This document shows positions 1 to 7,158 of a DNA stretch of 13,870 nt, one piece after another. Each line of letters begins with the position of its first letter. The stretch's first letter is position 1. The DNA comes from Opitutales bacterium (lineage in GTDB: Bacteria > Verrucomicrobiota > Verrucomicrobiia > Opitutales > Intestinicryptomonadaceae). The notes beneath the pieces were generated by a model that was not told the origin of the DNA, searched no databases, and worked only from the letters and a program-made list of their open reading frames with translations. The DNA lies in NCBI GenBank assembly GCA_021641325.1, contig JAJXPD010000017.1:1-13870 (forward strand). The letters are read 5' to 3'. The translations under genes and the position numbers were made by a program.

Positions 1-1134
1 GTACGAGCCGCCCGCGGGGTCGATTACGTCCGCCAAATTGCATTCCTCCTGCAAAATAATCTGCTGGTTGCGGGCGATTCTTTCGGAGAATTCGTCGGGC
101 TTGCGGATTATTTCGTCGAACGCGCCGACCGTCATTGAATCGACTCCGCCGACGACGCCGGAGAACGCCTCCGTCGCGGTTCTCAACATGTTGACGTAGG
201 GGTCGAACACTGTTTTGTTGAATTTTGCCGTCCGCGCCGAAAGCTTGATTTTCCTTTCGTTGCCGCCGAATTCGGAGACGATTTTCGCCCAAACCATGCG
301 CATTGCGCGGATTTTTGCGATTTCCATGAAGAAGTTTCCGCCGAGGCATACCCTGAACCTGATTTGCTTTGCGGCATCGTCTATTTCCATGCCGCGTTCG
401 AGCATTGCGCGGATATAAGCAACCGCCGTCGCGAACGCCGCTCCCGCCTCCTCGACCGCGCTTGCGCCCGCGGAGGAGTATGCCGATGTGTCGACGCCGA
501 TTGCCGTGAAGTTCGGCATGTTTGCGGCGTTGTAGGACGCCATTGCGAACATTTCGCCGTAGGCGGCGTCGGGCGAAATTTTGCCCGATTTTGCGAACGC
601 GCCGAGCGGGTCGAAGAAAATTCCGCCCGAAAGTTTTTTGCCTTTTTGCGAGGCGAACAACGCCGCCTGCGTTCCCGCGCCGATCGTGTCGCCGTGTGCG
701 AAAATGTCTACGCAGCCGCATTCGACGCCGTCGAGGGCTTCGGCGAAATCCTTTGCGGAGGCGAAGTCCAAGCCGTTGTTTGCGCCGTCGTTTACGAGTA
801 TTTCGACGGACGTCTGCCCCTTGTTGAGCGCGTCGAGGATTTTTGCGTTGAATTCCCCTGCGGTGTCGGCGGCAAGCTCCTGCGATATTTTCCACGGAGA
901 CGCCTTGTTGCCCGCCGCGTCCGTTCCGCGGACATAGTCGTCAAACCCTGGGAGCGACGTTTCGAAATCGATGTCATCCTTATTGTAGATGGGTTTGAGG
1001 GTTATGCCCTCGGGGGTTTTTGTAAACATTTTCTTCTCGAACGGCGCGCCTTTCAGAAGCTTTTCTGCTTCGGCGTACCATTCCCGATATGTCGCCGGCT
1101 GGAATTCCGCGAACAGTTTTTTTTCGTTTTTCAT
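1..1134 (-). CDS. mutA: Methylmalonyl-CoA mutase small (alpha/MutA-type) subunit, C-terminus cut by the window edge
   Basis: Only the first 378 residues are visible; the frame is open to base 1. The family interconverts (R)-methylmalonyl-CoA and succinyl-CoA with adenosylcobalamin in the cytoplasm, as a heterodimer of a catalytic large and a non-catalytic small subunit. The N-terminus (residues 14-50) has the short small-subunit form YREWYAEAEKLLKGAPFE followed by TPEGITLKPIY. Then come RGTDAAG (69-75), YSSAGASAVEE (219-229) and DPAGGSY (372-378), all on the mutase TIM-barrel pattern. Where the large subunit carries its substrate-binding His in a GYHxxEAGA context, this protein reads SAYSSAGAS, so the His is absent and the small subunit is favoured. 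mutB would be expected further left on the same strand; that is inference. The ATG at 1134 has no evident Shine-Dalgarno. It matches the family N-terminus and lies behind a good promoter. Confidence 0.93.
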   Translation of the reverse strand, partial: MKNEKKLFAEFQPATYREWYAEAEKLLKGAPFEKKMFTKTPEGITLKPIYNKDDIDFETSLPGFDDYVRGTDAAGNKASPWKISQELAADTAGEFNAKILDALNKGQTSVEILVNDGANNGLDFASAKDFAEALDGVECGCVDIFAHGDTIGAGTQAALFASQKGKKLSGGIFFDPLGAFAKSGKISPDAAYGEMFAMASYNAANMPNFTAIGVDTSAYSSAGASAVEEAGAAFATAVAYIRAMLERGMEIDDAAKQIRFRVCLGGNFFMEIAKIRAMRMVWAKIVSEFGGNERKIKLSARTAKFNKTVFDPYVNMLRTATEAFSGVVGGVDSMTVGAFDEIIRKPDEFSERIARNQQIILQEECNLADVIDPAGGSY

Positions 1135-1167
1135 CGGTTGGTTTTTCGTTTTGGTTTACATTTTTGA

Positions 1168-1242
1168 GCGCGGTTTTTCCGCGCAAACAAAGAACATGCG
1201 CGGATTTTCAAAGCCGCGCGTTCGGGGGCTAAACAGCACCCG
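1168..1242 (-). promoter_or_regulatory. Structured 5' leader of mutA: three consecutive hairpins
   Basis: In the roughly 113-nt predicted leader between the promoter and the mutA start there are three inverted repeats, given in plus coordinates. The first is 1223-1242 (CGGGGGCT, loop AAAC, AGCACCCG; one mismatch). The second is 1192-1223 (GAAC and GCGCGG pairing with CCGCGC and GTTC, with a 2-nt bulge). The third is 1168-1184 (GCGCGG, loop TTTTT, CCGCGC; perfect). The first begins only about 5 nt after the predicted transcription start. I see no cobalamin-riboswitch landmarks and the leader is too short for a typical one. Function is unknown: transcript stabilisation or an unrecognised cis-regulator are both possible. 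Confidence 0.5.
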
Positions 1243-1253
1243 AAAACAAAGCG

Positions 1254-1282
1254 ATTATCTTTGTTTTTCTTCGGTCGGTCAA
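1254..1282 (-). promoter_or_regulatory. Sigma-70-type promoter for mutA
   Basis: On the minus strand a -35 box TTGACC (complement of 1277-1282) is followed by exactly 17 nt and a -10 box GATAAT (complement of 1254-1259). The predicted start of transcription is near 1247. It faces mutA and lies just behind the terminator of the preceding gene, which makes mutA an independent transcription unit. Confidence 0.72.
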
Positions 1283-1305
1283 CCAATTTTTTTTGCGCGG
1301 AGGCG

Positions 1306-1337
1306 CAAAAAAACGCGCCCCGTCAATCGGGCGCGTT
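1306..1337 (-). terminator. Intrinsic terminator of the DUF6259-type gene
   Basis: A perfect 9-bp stem (AACGCGCCC at 1312-1320 with GGGCGCGTT at 1329-1337, 8-nt loop) ends on the minus strand in a run of seven T (complement of 1307-1313). It lies about 23 nt after the stop codon at 1360. A second perfect 11-bp inverted repeat, 1288-1298 with 1303-1313 (loop GGAG), directly follows and would pair the U-tract with an A-tract. Confidence 0.85.
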
Positions 1338-1359
1338 CTTGCCGGCAAATTGCAATGCG

Positions 1360-3468
1360 CTATTTTTTTTCGAAAAGCAGCACGGCGATTCCGTCCTTGC
1401 CGATTCCGACTTTCGCCTTTGAGCCGTCTGCCTCAACTTTGAAGTCTCCGATTCCGCCGCTTTCGACGAATTTGCAGTTCGGAACTTCGAACGCAGTTTC
1501 GACGGTTTTGGCGTGCGGGTGCATTGCCACGACCGCAACCTGACTGTCGTTCTCGAACGTGGAGTAGTACATGTTAGGGTTCGACGACTTCGCGAGGTCT
1601 GTGTCTCTGAATGCGCCGTTGAGGACGGTGTCGCGGAACTTGTCGCGAAGGGCGTCGATTTTTGCGAGGTACGCCTGATAGACGGGCGTTTCGTCGAGGG
1701 TCGCGCGGCAGCGGTAGACCGCGGCGTCCTCGCGCCAGCCGCGCATGAAAGTCAGGTTGCAGCGGAACGGCACGTTTTGGTTGTTGTAGATGTCGCGGTT
1801 GGTAGTGTACACTTCGGGGAATGTGTAGTAGTACATGGGCGCGTAGTTTGTGGCGGGCACGCCGTTTTTATCCTTGTGGGTTATGTACAGGTTGGGGGCG
1901 ACCGCGTGGATATAGTCGGCGTACATGGAGGTCGGGTCGCTCACCCATTCGATTCCCATGCTCATGTCGGGCTTTTTCGAGCGGACGTAGGCGCGAAGCT
2001 CTTTGAGCATGTTGTGCTTGTACTTCATGATGTCCTGCGCGGGAATGGAGTGCCCGTGCGATTCGTCGTAGCAAAGCTCGCTTTTGAAGCCTAGCTGGTC
2101 GAAGAACACGCCGTCGGCTCCGAGCGCGATTGCGCGGTCGGCGAGCTTTTTGAGGATTTCCAGCCATTCCCTTGTCGCGGGGCAAGCCGTCACGAATGTC
2201 TTGTTTCCGAAGACCCGCAGAGCCGTGCCGTCGCCGCCGAACGGATAGCGTTCCATGTGCTCCGTGCCGTCCGCGCGCTTGACGGATATTTTTTTGCCGA
2301 GCGTGCGGTAGAAGTTCGTGCCCATGTCGATGAGCTGCCCGTTGTAGTAGAGATTGACTTTGCCGCCGTCCTTTTGGAATTCCTTAATCCATTTTTTGAG
2401 GGCTTCGTCGCCGCCCTGAGTGTCGTCGGGCGTGTATTCGGGGTAGCCTGCGTCCATGCCCTCCTTCCACCAGCCGAACATGAGGATAGTGTCGATGCCC
2501 GCCTTTTTGCCCGCCTTGCGGATTTCGGGCAGCTGGTCGTAGCGGAATAGCACCTTGCCATATTGGTGGCGCATGATGATTCTCTGCCAGCCGTTCGACT
2601 TTTTGAAAGTCTCGGCAATCGGAATGTGCTTGTACCAAGTGTCGGCCCACTTGCGGTATTTCTTTGCCGAGACGTGCCAGTCGCCCGAATGCGGGGCTAC
2701 GACGAAGTCGGCGAATTTCTTGGATTCGCCCGCTTTCAGGAATGGGTATTTCGCCATCGCCGCGTCGATTCCGCCGTATTCGAAGTCGCCCCTGCCGCCG
2801 ATTTTGCGCGTGCGGAAGAGGTGGAGAGTCTTTTCGAAATTCGGGTCGTGGTTTGCGAAGTAGAGGGCGCAGTCGCCGTCGTCGAGCACGAAGTAGTTGA
2901 GCGACATCGGCGAGGGGTAGACGTCGTAGCGCTCGATTGCCTTGTTGTCCTGCGCCATGTAGGATTTAAAGCCGCCCATGAGCCATTTGCGGACGTCGGG
3001 GATTTTCGTGCCGCTTGCGCTCGCCCAGTAGAGGACGGTGTCCTTTTTGATTTTTGCCGACTTTATAATCGGGAACTGGAACTCGCGCAAAATTTTGTCT
3101 TTCGAGGCGTTTTTAATTTCCGACGAAAACGCGATTTCGTCGCCGTCGAGCGAGCACTCGACTTTCACGGGAAATTCGCCGCCGTATTCGAGCGTGATTT
3201 TTCCGCCGTTCTTCGAAACTTTCACGGGCGCGTTTTCGCTCTCTACGCTTTCTTCGAGCGAAAGCCCGTCCTGATAGATTATCCGCCAGAGCCCCTCTCC
3301 GCCCGCGTATTCGCGGTTCTTTTCGAGGTTTTTGAGCGACACCAAGTTGCCCTTGTCGTCTATTTTTATTTGCGCTTTCGGGCTTTTAAGCTCGAAGATT
3401 TCGGCGTTCAGGCATTGCGCCGAGAGCGCGAGCGCGGCTGCCGCGCAGGCGAGAGCGTATTTTTTCAT
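1360..3468 (-). CDS. Secreted DUF6259-type glycoside-hydrolase-like TIM-barrel protein
   Basis: This is a 702-residue protein starting with a Sec signal peptide: MKKY, a hydrophobic Ala/Leu core, and likely cleavage after LNA at residue 22. No acceptable lipobox is seen. Residues about 23-260 look like an all-beta N-terminal domain. About 265-560 is a TIM-barrel-like region with strands at IDTILMFGWW (325-334), KVNLYYNG (370-377), ADGVFFDQLG (451-460), and MSMGIEWVSD (502-511). A short beta domain closes the protein. D457 after a hydrophobic strand and E507 are reasonable candidates for a carboxylate pair, by analogy with clan GH-D-like barrels. This is inferred, not shown. Substrate is unknown; a plant or mucin glycan is plausible for a secreted enzyme. 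The ATG is supported by AGGAGG 8 nt upstream. It is monocistronic: own terminator, divergent from maf. Confidence 0.75.
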   Translation of the reverse strand: MKKYALACAAAALALSAQCLNAEIFELKSPKAQIKIDDKGNLVSLKNLEKNREYAGGEGLWRIIYQDGLSLEESVESENAPVKVSKNGGKITLEYGGEFPVKVECSLDGDEIAFSSEIKNASKDKILREFQFPIIKSAKIKKDTVLYWASASGTKIPDVRKWLMGGFKSYMAQDNKAIERYDVYPSPMSLNYFVLDDGDCALYFANHDPNFEKTLHLFRTRKIGGRGDFEYGGIDAAMAKYPFLKAGESKKFADFVVAPHSGDWHVSAKKYRKWADTWYKHIPIAETFKKSNGWQRIIMRHQYGKVLFRYDQLPEIRKAGKKAGIDTILMFGWWKEGMDAGYPEYTPDDTQGGDEALKKWIKEFQKDGGKVNLYYNGQLIDMGTNFYRTLGKKISVKRADGTEHMERYPFGGDGTALRVFGNKTFVTACPATREWLEILKKLADRAIALGADGVFFDQLGFKSELCYDESHGHSIPAQDIMKYKHNMLKELRAYVRSKKPDMSMGIEWVSDPTSMYADYIHAVAPNLYITHKDKNGVPATNYAPMYYYTFPEVYTTNRDIYNNQNVPFRCNLTFMRGWREDAAVYRCRATLDETPVYQAYLAKIDALRDKFRDTVLNGAFRDTDLAKSSNPNMYYSTFENDSQVAVVAMHPHAKTVETAFEVPNCKFVESGGIGDFKVEADGSKAKVGIGKDGIAVLLFEKK

Positions 3469-3476
3469 GTGTGATT

Positions 3477-3482
3477 CCTCCT
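3477..3482 (-). promoter_or_regulatory. Strong Shine-Dalgarno for the DUF6259-type gene
   Basis: AGGAGG on the minus strand lies 8 nt before the ATG at 3468. It is the only textbook Shine-Dalgarno among the long genes here; most others have weak or no match. It fixes the start of the signal peptide. Confidence 0.8.
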
Positions 3483-3510
3483 GTTTTTGTAGAGTTGGTT
3501 GAGAAATTTG

Positions 3511-3540
3511 AATCTAACAAAAATGCGTCGTCGTTGTCGA
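3511..3540 (-). promoter_or_regulatory. Possible promoter of the DUF6259-type gene
   Basis: On the minus strand TCGACA (complement of 3535-3540) is followed after 18 nt by TAGATT (complement of 3511-3516). This is a moderate match to -35/-10 boxes in the 148-nt divergent intergenic region. No convincing promoter for maf on the plus strand was found in the same region; a GATAAT at 3539-3544 lacks a partner -35. Confidence 0.3.
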
Positions 3541-3616
3541 TAATTTTTTCTGCGCGCCGCGCCCCGTTTTTTGTTTTGCGTTTTTCGGAGCGTTTGGAAA
3601 AATCGCGGTTTTTAAA

Positions 3617-4210
3617 ATGAAATACGCAGGCAGGATTATTTTGGCGTCGGCGAGCCCGCGCCGCAGGGAGCTTCTCGAACGGGCGGGAGTGCCGTTCGAC
3701 GTGCGCGTAGCCGACGTGTCGGAAGACGCCGACGTTTCCGCGCCGCCCGAAAGGCTCGCGGTCTCGAACGCCGAATTGAAGGCCTCGCGCGTCGCGCGGG
3801 AGAACGCGGAGCGGCTGGTGCTGGGCGCGGATACCGTCGTGTACCGCAACTCCAAAATCTACGGCAAACCGCGCGACATCGCCGACGCAAAGCGCATGCT
3901 CGCCGAGTTGCGTGGCGGGGCGCATTCGGTGTTCACGGGCGTGTGCGCGGCGTATTTCGACGGCGCGGAGCTTAGGACTAAAACCGCGTGCGGGGAGTCG
4001 CGCGTGCATTTCAAGAGCCTCGACGCCGACGCGATTTCGGAATATGTCTCGAAAGTGGACGTGCTCGACAAGGCGGGCGCGTACGCCGCTCAGGAATGCG
4101 GCTCGATGATAATAGAAAAAATCGACGGGGATTTCGACAACGTAATGGGGCTGCCCGTCGCCCTCGCCGAAAGCACGCTCGATATGCTTGCGGCGGAACT
4201 TAAAATTTAG
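3617..4210 (+). CDS. maf: Maf family nucleotide pyrophosphatase (dTTP/UTP type, YhdE-like)
   Basis: At 197 residues this is the usual length for the family. Maf proteins hydrolyse non-canonical or excess nucleoside triphosphates to monophosphates and pyrophosphate in the cytoplasm, and are linked to septum inhibition. Motifs in order: SASPRRRELL (11-20), GADTVV (70-75, with the presumed catalytic Asp72), GKP (83-85), HSVFTGV (103-109), DKAGAYA (151-157) and DNVMGLP (174-180). The SPRR and DKAGAY signatures match the YhdE subgroup, which acts on dTTP/UTP, rather than the YceF subgroup. It is the first gene of the plus-strand operon; the next gene starts 4 nt after its stop. The ATG at 3617 has only a poor Shine-Dalgarno, but the N-terminus fits the family exactly. 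Confidence 0.93.
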   Translation: MKYAGRIILASASPRRRELLERAGVPFDVRVADVSEDADVSAPPERLAVSNAELKASRVARENAERLVLGADTVVYRNSKIYGKPRDIADAKRMLAELRGGAHSVFTGVCAAYFDGAELRTKTACGESRVHFKSLDADAISEYVSKVDVLDKAGAYAAQECGSMIIEKIDGDFDNVMGLPVALAESTLDMLAAELKI

Positions 4211-4214
4211 GCTA

Positions 4215-5648
4215 ATGCGCGGGAATTTCGACAGCGACTTCTATCGCGACGGCAACCGATACGACGTTCCCGCCGCACTCGCCGCGCTTGTTCTCACTGC
4301 GCTGCTCCACGTCGGCGCGTACTGCGTAGTTCCCGACGAGTTCGCGCACGCCGCGCCCGAAAGCGACGACGGCGAATTGAAACTCGAAATCCTCCCTCCC
4401 AAGCTCGCAAACCGCAAACCCGAATTCATAGAGGCAAACCCTTTCGGCAACGACGCCGTGCCCGACTCGCCCGACGCCCCCGAATCTTTCAAAGACCAGC
4501 GGGCGGCGGACGAAATTCCCGACCCCGCTTCGAAGTCGCGCAAGCCGTTCGTTGTGGGCGAGAACACGGACAGCCAGAAAATCGTATCGGGCACGAGTTC
4601 CGACGACGACAAATATTCGCCCGAATCCGTCATGCAGACTCTCGAACGCCCGCTCGAACGCCCCGCGCAGCCCGACGAAGCGTCCGCGCAACAGTCGGGG
4701 GGCGGCTCGCCCTCCGCGCCGCAGACAAGTGCGGAGCAGCCCCAACAGGCGCAAACGGCGCAAGCCGACGCGCAAACTTCGGCGCGTTCCGAATCGGAGG
4801 CTTCGGAGCAAGACGGGGCTTCTTCGGGGAATCCGCCTGAAAACGGCGGGGCGCAGTCGGGCGGAAACGCCGCCGAGCCGGCGCAGCCTTCCAACGCTCC
4901 GAAAGCCGAACAAAGCGATTCTGACGCCGACGAAAAAACTCCCGACGACCCCGACGCATTTCTCAAAATTTCGAAAAAACCTTTGACTGAAAAAACGACC
5001 GCAAAAGATTCGGGCAAGTCCGACTCCGCAAAATCGGACGCCCGCGCGGACGCTTCGAAGCCCGACAAATCGGACGGCGGAAACGCCGCGTCGCAGGGCG
5101 CGGGCAATGCGCAAAAAAAGGGCGCGGGCAAGCCGTCGCAATCGCAAGCCCGTCCGCCCGCGCAGACTTCCGCAACTCCTCCGACTCCGCAGGCGTCGCA
5201 AACCCCCGCGCCTGCTTCCGCCGAAGAGCTGCTTCCCGCGCCGCGCCCGCGTCCGACGCTCAGCATGAAAATCCCCGCAGGCCCGCTTGCCGACAATCCC
5301 ACGCACGCGAGCGCGCGCGGCACCGTCGCCTGCGATTCGCGGTTCAGCGAATTCGGCGCGTACCAACAGCGCATGATTGAGGCAATCTCGCGCCAGTGGA
5401 ATCTGCTTGCGTCGAAGTACGACTTGGGCACGGCGGTGGGCACGATAGTCGTCGCCGAATACTATCTGAATTCGCTCGGCGAATTGACGAAATTCAACAT
5501 AGTGTTTTCGAACTCAACAAACACGGGCAGCGGCCTTTGCGAGCAGTCGATTCTCACGACCGCCCCCTACGGCGAATGGACGCGCGAAATGGTCGCCGCG
5601 TTCGGCAATCAGGAGCAGTCCGTGCGCATAACATTCCACTACCGATGA
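4215..5648 (+). CDS. TonB/TolA-like energy-transducer protein with long disordered periplasmic linker
   Basis: This is a 477-residue protein. A short charged cytoplasmic N-terminus leads into one membrane segment (about 19-39, AALAALVLTALLHVGAYCVV). A conserved-looking stretch follows (about 54-130, with FIEANPFG and DQRAADEIPDP). Then comes about 200 residues of Ser/Ala/Pro/Gln/Glu/Lys-rich low-complexity sequence (about 145-345), suited to spanning the periplasm. The C-terminal 110 residues (from about 368) resemble a TonB/TolA C-terminal domain: YQQRMIEAISRQWN helix, then beta strands GTIVVAEYYLNSLGEL and SVRITFHYR. It would transmit inner-membrane energy to outer-membrane receptors or support envelope constriction. 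No exbB, exbD or receptor gene is in view. I chose ATG 4215 over an in-frame TTG at 4188, which lies inside maf. Its stop overlaps the next start (ATGA), suggesting translational coupling. Confidence 0.72.
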   Translation: MRGNFDSDFYRDGNRYDVPAALAALVLTALLHVGAYCVVPDEFAHAAPESDDGELKLEILPPKLANRKPEFIEANPFGNDAVPDSPDAPESFKDQRAADEIPDPASKSRKPFVVGENTDSQKIVSGTSSDDDKYSPESVMQTLERPLERPAQPDEASAQQSGGGSPSAPQTSAEQPQQAQTAQADAQTSARSESEASEQDGASSGNPPENGGAQSGGNAAEPAQPSNAPKAEQSDSDADEKTPDDPDAFLKISKKPLTEKTTAKDSGKSDSAKSDARADASKPDKSDGGNAASQGAGNAQKKGAGKPSQSQARPPAQTSATPPTPQASQTPAPASAEELLPAPRPRPTLSMKIPAGPLADNPTHASARGTVACDSRFSEFGAYQQRMIEAISRQWNLLASKYDLGTAVGTIVVAEYYLNSLGELTKFNIVFSNSTNTGSGLCEQSILTTAPYGEWTREMVAAFGNQEQSVRITFHYR

Positions 5649-6385
5649 AAGAATTTGTGAAAAGTCTGCCGCTCTCGAACGGCTGCGAGGTTCTTGCTTT
5701 CGACGAATGCGGGCTTGTGGCAATCGGCAAGCGCGAGGGCAGGGCTACGCACCCGAACCCGAATCCCTCCGCCAACGCGAAGCCCGCAATGCTCCGCGCG
5801 GAATACGATTTCGACGGAGAGTTCTACCGCTGGGGCGGCGGGCAAAGGCTCTTTCTTGTAAACAGGCTCGACTCGCCGACTTCGGGCGTGGTGATTGCCG
5901 CCCGCGACGAGGCGGTCGCGCTTGCCGCGCGGGCTGCATTCAAAAACAAGGCTGTCGAAAAGGAGTACGTCGCAATCTGCGTTGGCGTCGCCGCGCCGCG
6001 CGGAACGTGGGTTGACAGGCTGCGCCCGCACCGCGAGGGCAGGGTTGTGCGCACTTCCTCCGAATCGGGCGGGCTTCCCGCAAAGACCGACTTTGCGCGC
6101 TTGCGCGTCGCGGGAGGACTGTCGGTTCTGCGCCTCATGCCGCGCACGGGGCTTACGCACCAGCTTCGCGTGCAGTGCGCAAAGCACGGGCTGCCGATTC
6201 TGGGCGACGCCACTTACGGAAATTTCGCATTCAACAAAAAATTCAGGGCTTCCTCCAAGCTCAACAGACTCTTCCTCCACTGCCTGAAAACGAGGCTTTC
6301 AGTCGAAATCGGCGGGCGGACGGTCGAGTTCCGCGCGGAAGCTCCGCTGCCAGACTCTTTCGAAAAGGCGGTGTCTAAAAAATAA
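5645..6385 (+). CDS. RluA-family RNA pseudouridine synthase
   Basis: The 246-residue protein isomerises uridine to pseudouridine in rRNA or tRNA. The catalytic motif RLDSPTSG is at 74-81, with the nucleophilic Asp76. It is followed by VEKEYVAICVG and the C-terminal signature RTGLTHQLRVQCAKHGLPILGD. It lacks an S4 domain and is shorter than RluC/RluD, nearer the compact RluA-like group. The target site cannot be told from the sequence. The frame is open further upstream (to 5396), but that would overlap the preceding gene by about 250 nt. The ATG at 5645, overlapping the previous stop as ATGA, is much more likely. No Shine-Dalgarno is visible, consistent with coupling. Confidence 0.88.
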   Translation: MKEFVKSLPLSNGCEVLAFDECGLVAIGKREGRATHPNPNPSANAKPAMLRAEYDFDGEFYRWGGGQRLFLVNRLDSPTSGVVIAARDEAVALAARAAFKNKAVEKEYVAICVGVAAPRGTWVDRLRPHREGRVVRTSSESGGLPAKTDFARLRVAGGLSVLRLMPRTGLTHQLRVQCAKHGLPILGDATYGNFAFNKKFRASSKLNRLFLHCLKTRLSVEIGGRTVEFRAEAPLPDSFEKAVSKK

Positions 6386-6390
6386 AAACC

Positions 6391-7149
6391 ATGGACGTAT
6401 TTAAAATGCTTTGGCTGTCGTTCGGCAACACGGACGCATACAAAAACGCGGTTTTCGGCTGGAAGTGGAAATCGGTTCTGTACTTCTTTCTGCTTTCCCT
6501 GCTTTCGTCGGCGTCGGCGATGCTTGCAACGCACCGCGTACTCGGCGAATTTTACGACGGCTCGATTGCCCCCGCGCTCGAACTACTCAAAGGCGTGAAG
6601 GTCGAAAACGGGCGCGTCAAAACCCCCGACGGCGCGGACGTCGAACTGCGCGGGCGCGACGGAAAAGTCTTCGCCGTCGCAAGCCAGAACTATGTTGACG
6701 CCGTGAAGACGAAAGACCTGATGTTCGCGTTCGAGCGCGACAGGGTTTCGTTCTACCTGCAAGACGGCGGCGAGACTTTCTTTTCGCTCGCGGGCTACGA
6801 CAAACTTTTGGACGGGCGCGGCGTGGACGCAATGCTTCCGTCGAAAAACACGCTGCTTTACATAATCGCGCCGCTTGCGTGCCTCTTCCTTTTCGTGATT
6901 CCGACGAACGCAGTTTTCGTCTCGCTCACGACTATCGCCGCATTCGTGCTCTCGCGCACGGTTTATCCTATCCTTACGTTTTGGCAGTGCGCAAGGCTTG
7001 CGCTGTGCGCGCTCACGCCGTCGATTGTGGTCGACATCGTTTCGGTTTCGGCGTTCGGAAATCCCGTTCACGGCTTTGTGTACGCGCTGATTTCGGGCGG
7101 CATGGTGTTCTACGTTTTGAAGTCTTTTGCGCGGTCGGCGGTAGAATAG
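6391..7149 (+). CDS. DUF1189-like integral membrane protein
   Basis: This is a 252-residue protein of unknown function. Topology: an amphipathic N-terminus (MDVFKMLWLSFGNTDAYKNA), a first membrane segment (about 26-46), then a roughly 100-residue soluble loop (about 50-152) with short beta-like repeats such as VENGRVKTPDG. Four further membrane segments follow (about 153-172, 173-190, 200-222, 226-245). One segment, an external domain, then a four-helix bundle is the layout of the DUF1189 family, and the N-terminal pattern agrees. The assignment is by topology and weak sequence resemblance, and a YIP1-like protein is an alternative. It starts 5 nt after the pseudouridine synthase stop, with no evident Shine-Dalgarno. 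Confidence 0.6.
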   Translation: MDVFKMLWLSFGNTDAYKNAVFGWKWKSVLYFFLLSLLSSASAMLATHRVLGEFYDGSIAPALELLKGVKVENGRVKTPDGADVELRGRDGKVFAVASQNYVDAVKTKDLMFAFERDRVSFYLQDGGETFFSLAGYDKLLDGRGVDAMLPSKNTLLYIIAPLACLFLFVIPTNAVFVSLTTIAAFVLSRTVYPILTFWQCARLALCALTPSIVVDIVSVSAFGNPVHGFVYALISGGMVFYVLKSFARSAVE

Positions 7150-7158
7150 GGGGCGGCA

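Noticed and set aside
364..1167. A 267-codon plus-strand frame opposite mutA
   Set aside because: The minus frame encodes an unmistakable mutase subunit; this frame is Arg/Cys/Val-rich and meaningless.
1135..1300. Cobalamin riboswitch upstream of mutA
   Set aside because: The predicted leader is only about 113 nt and I could not find the B12-box-like core; the hairpins present are simple stem-loops.
4212..5443. Two long minus-strand frames (384 and 400 codons) opposite the TonB-like gene
   Set aside because: They are antisense shadows caused by GC-rich codon use in the low-complexity linker; the products are Arg/Gly- or Ser/Ala-rich without domains.
5396..5644. Longer pseudouridine synthase starting at 5396
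   Set aside because: It would overlap the TonB-like C-terminal domain by about 250 nt and adds an Arg/His-rich non-homologous segment; ATG 5645 is coupled to the preceding stop.
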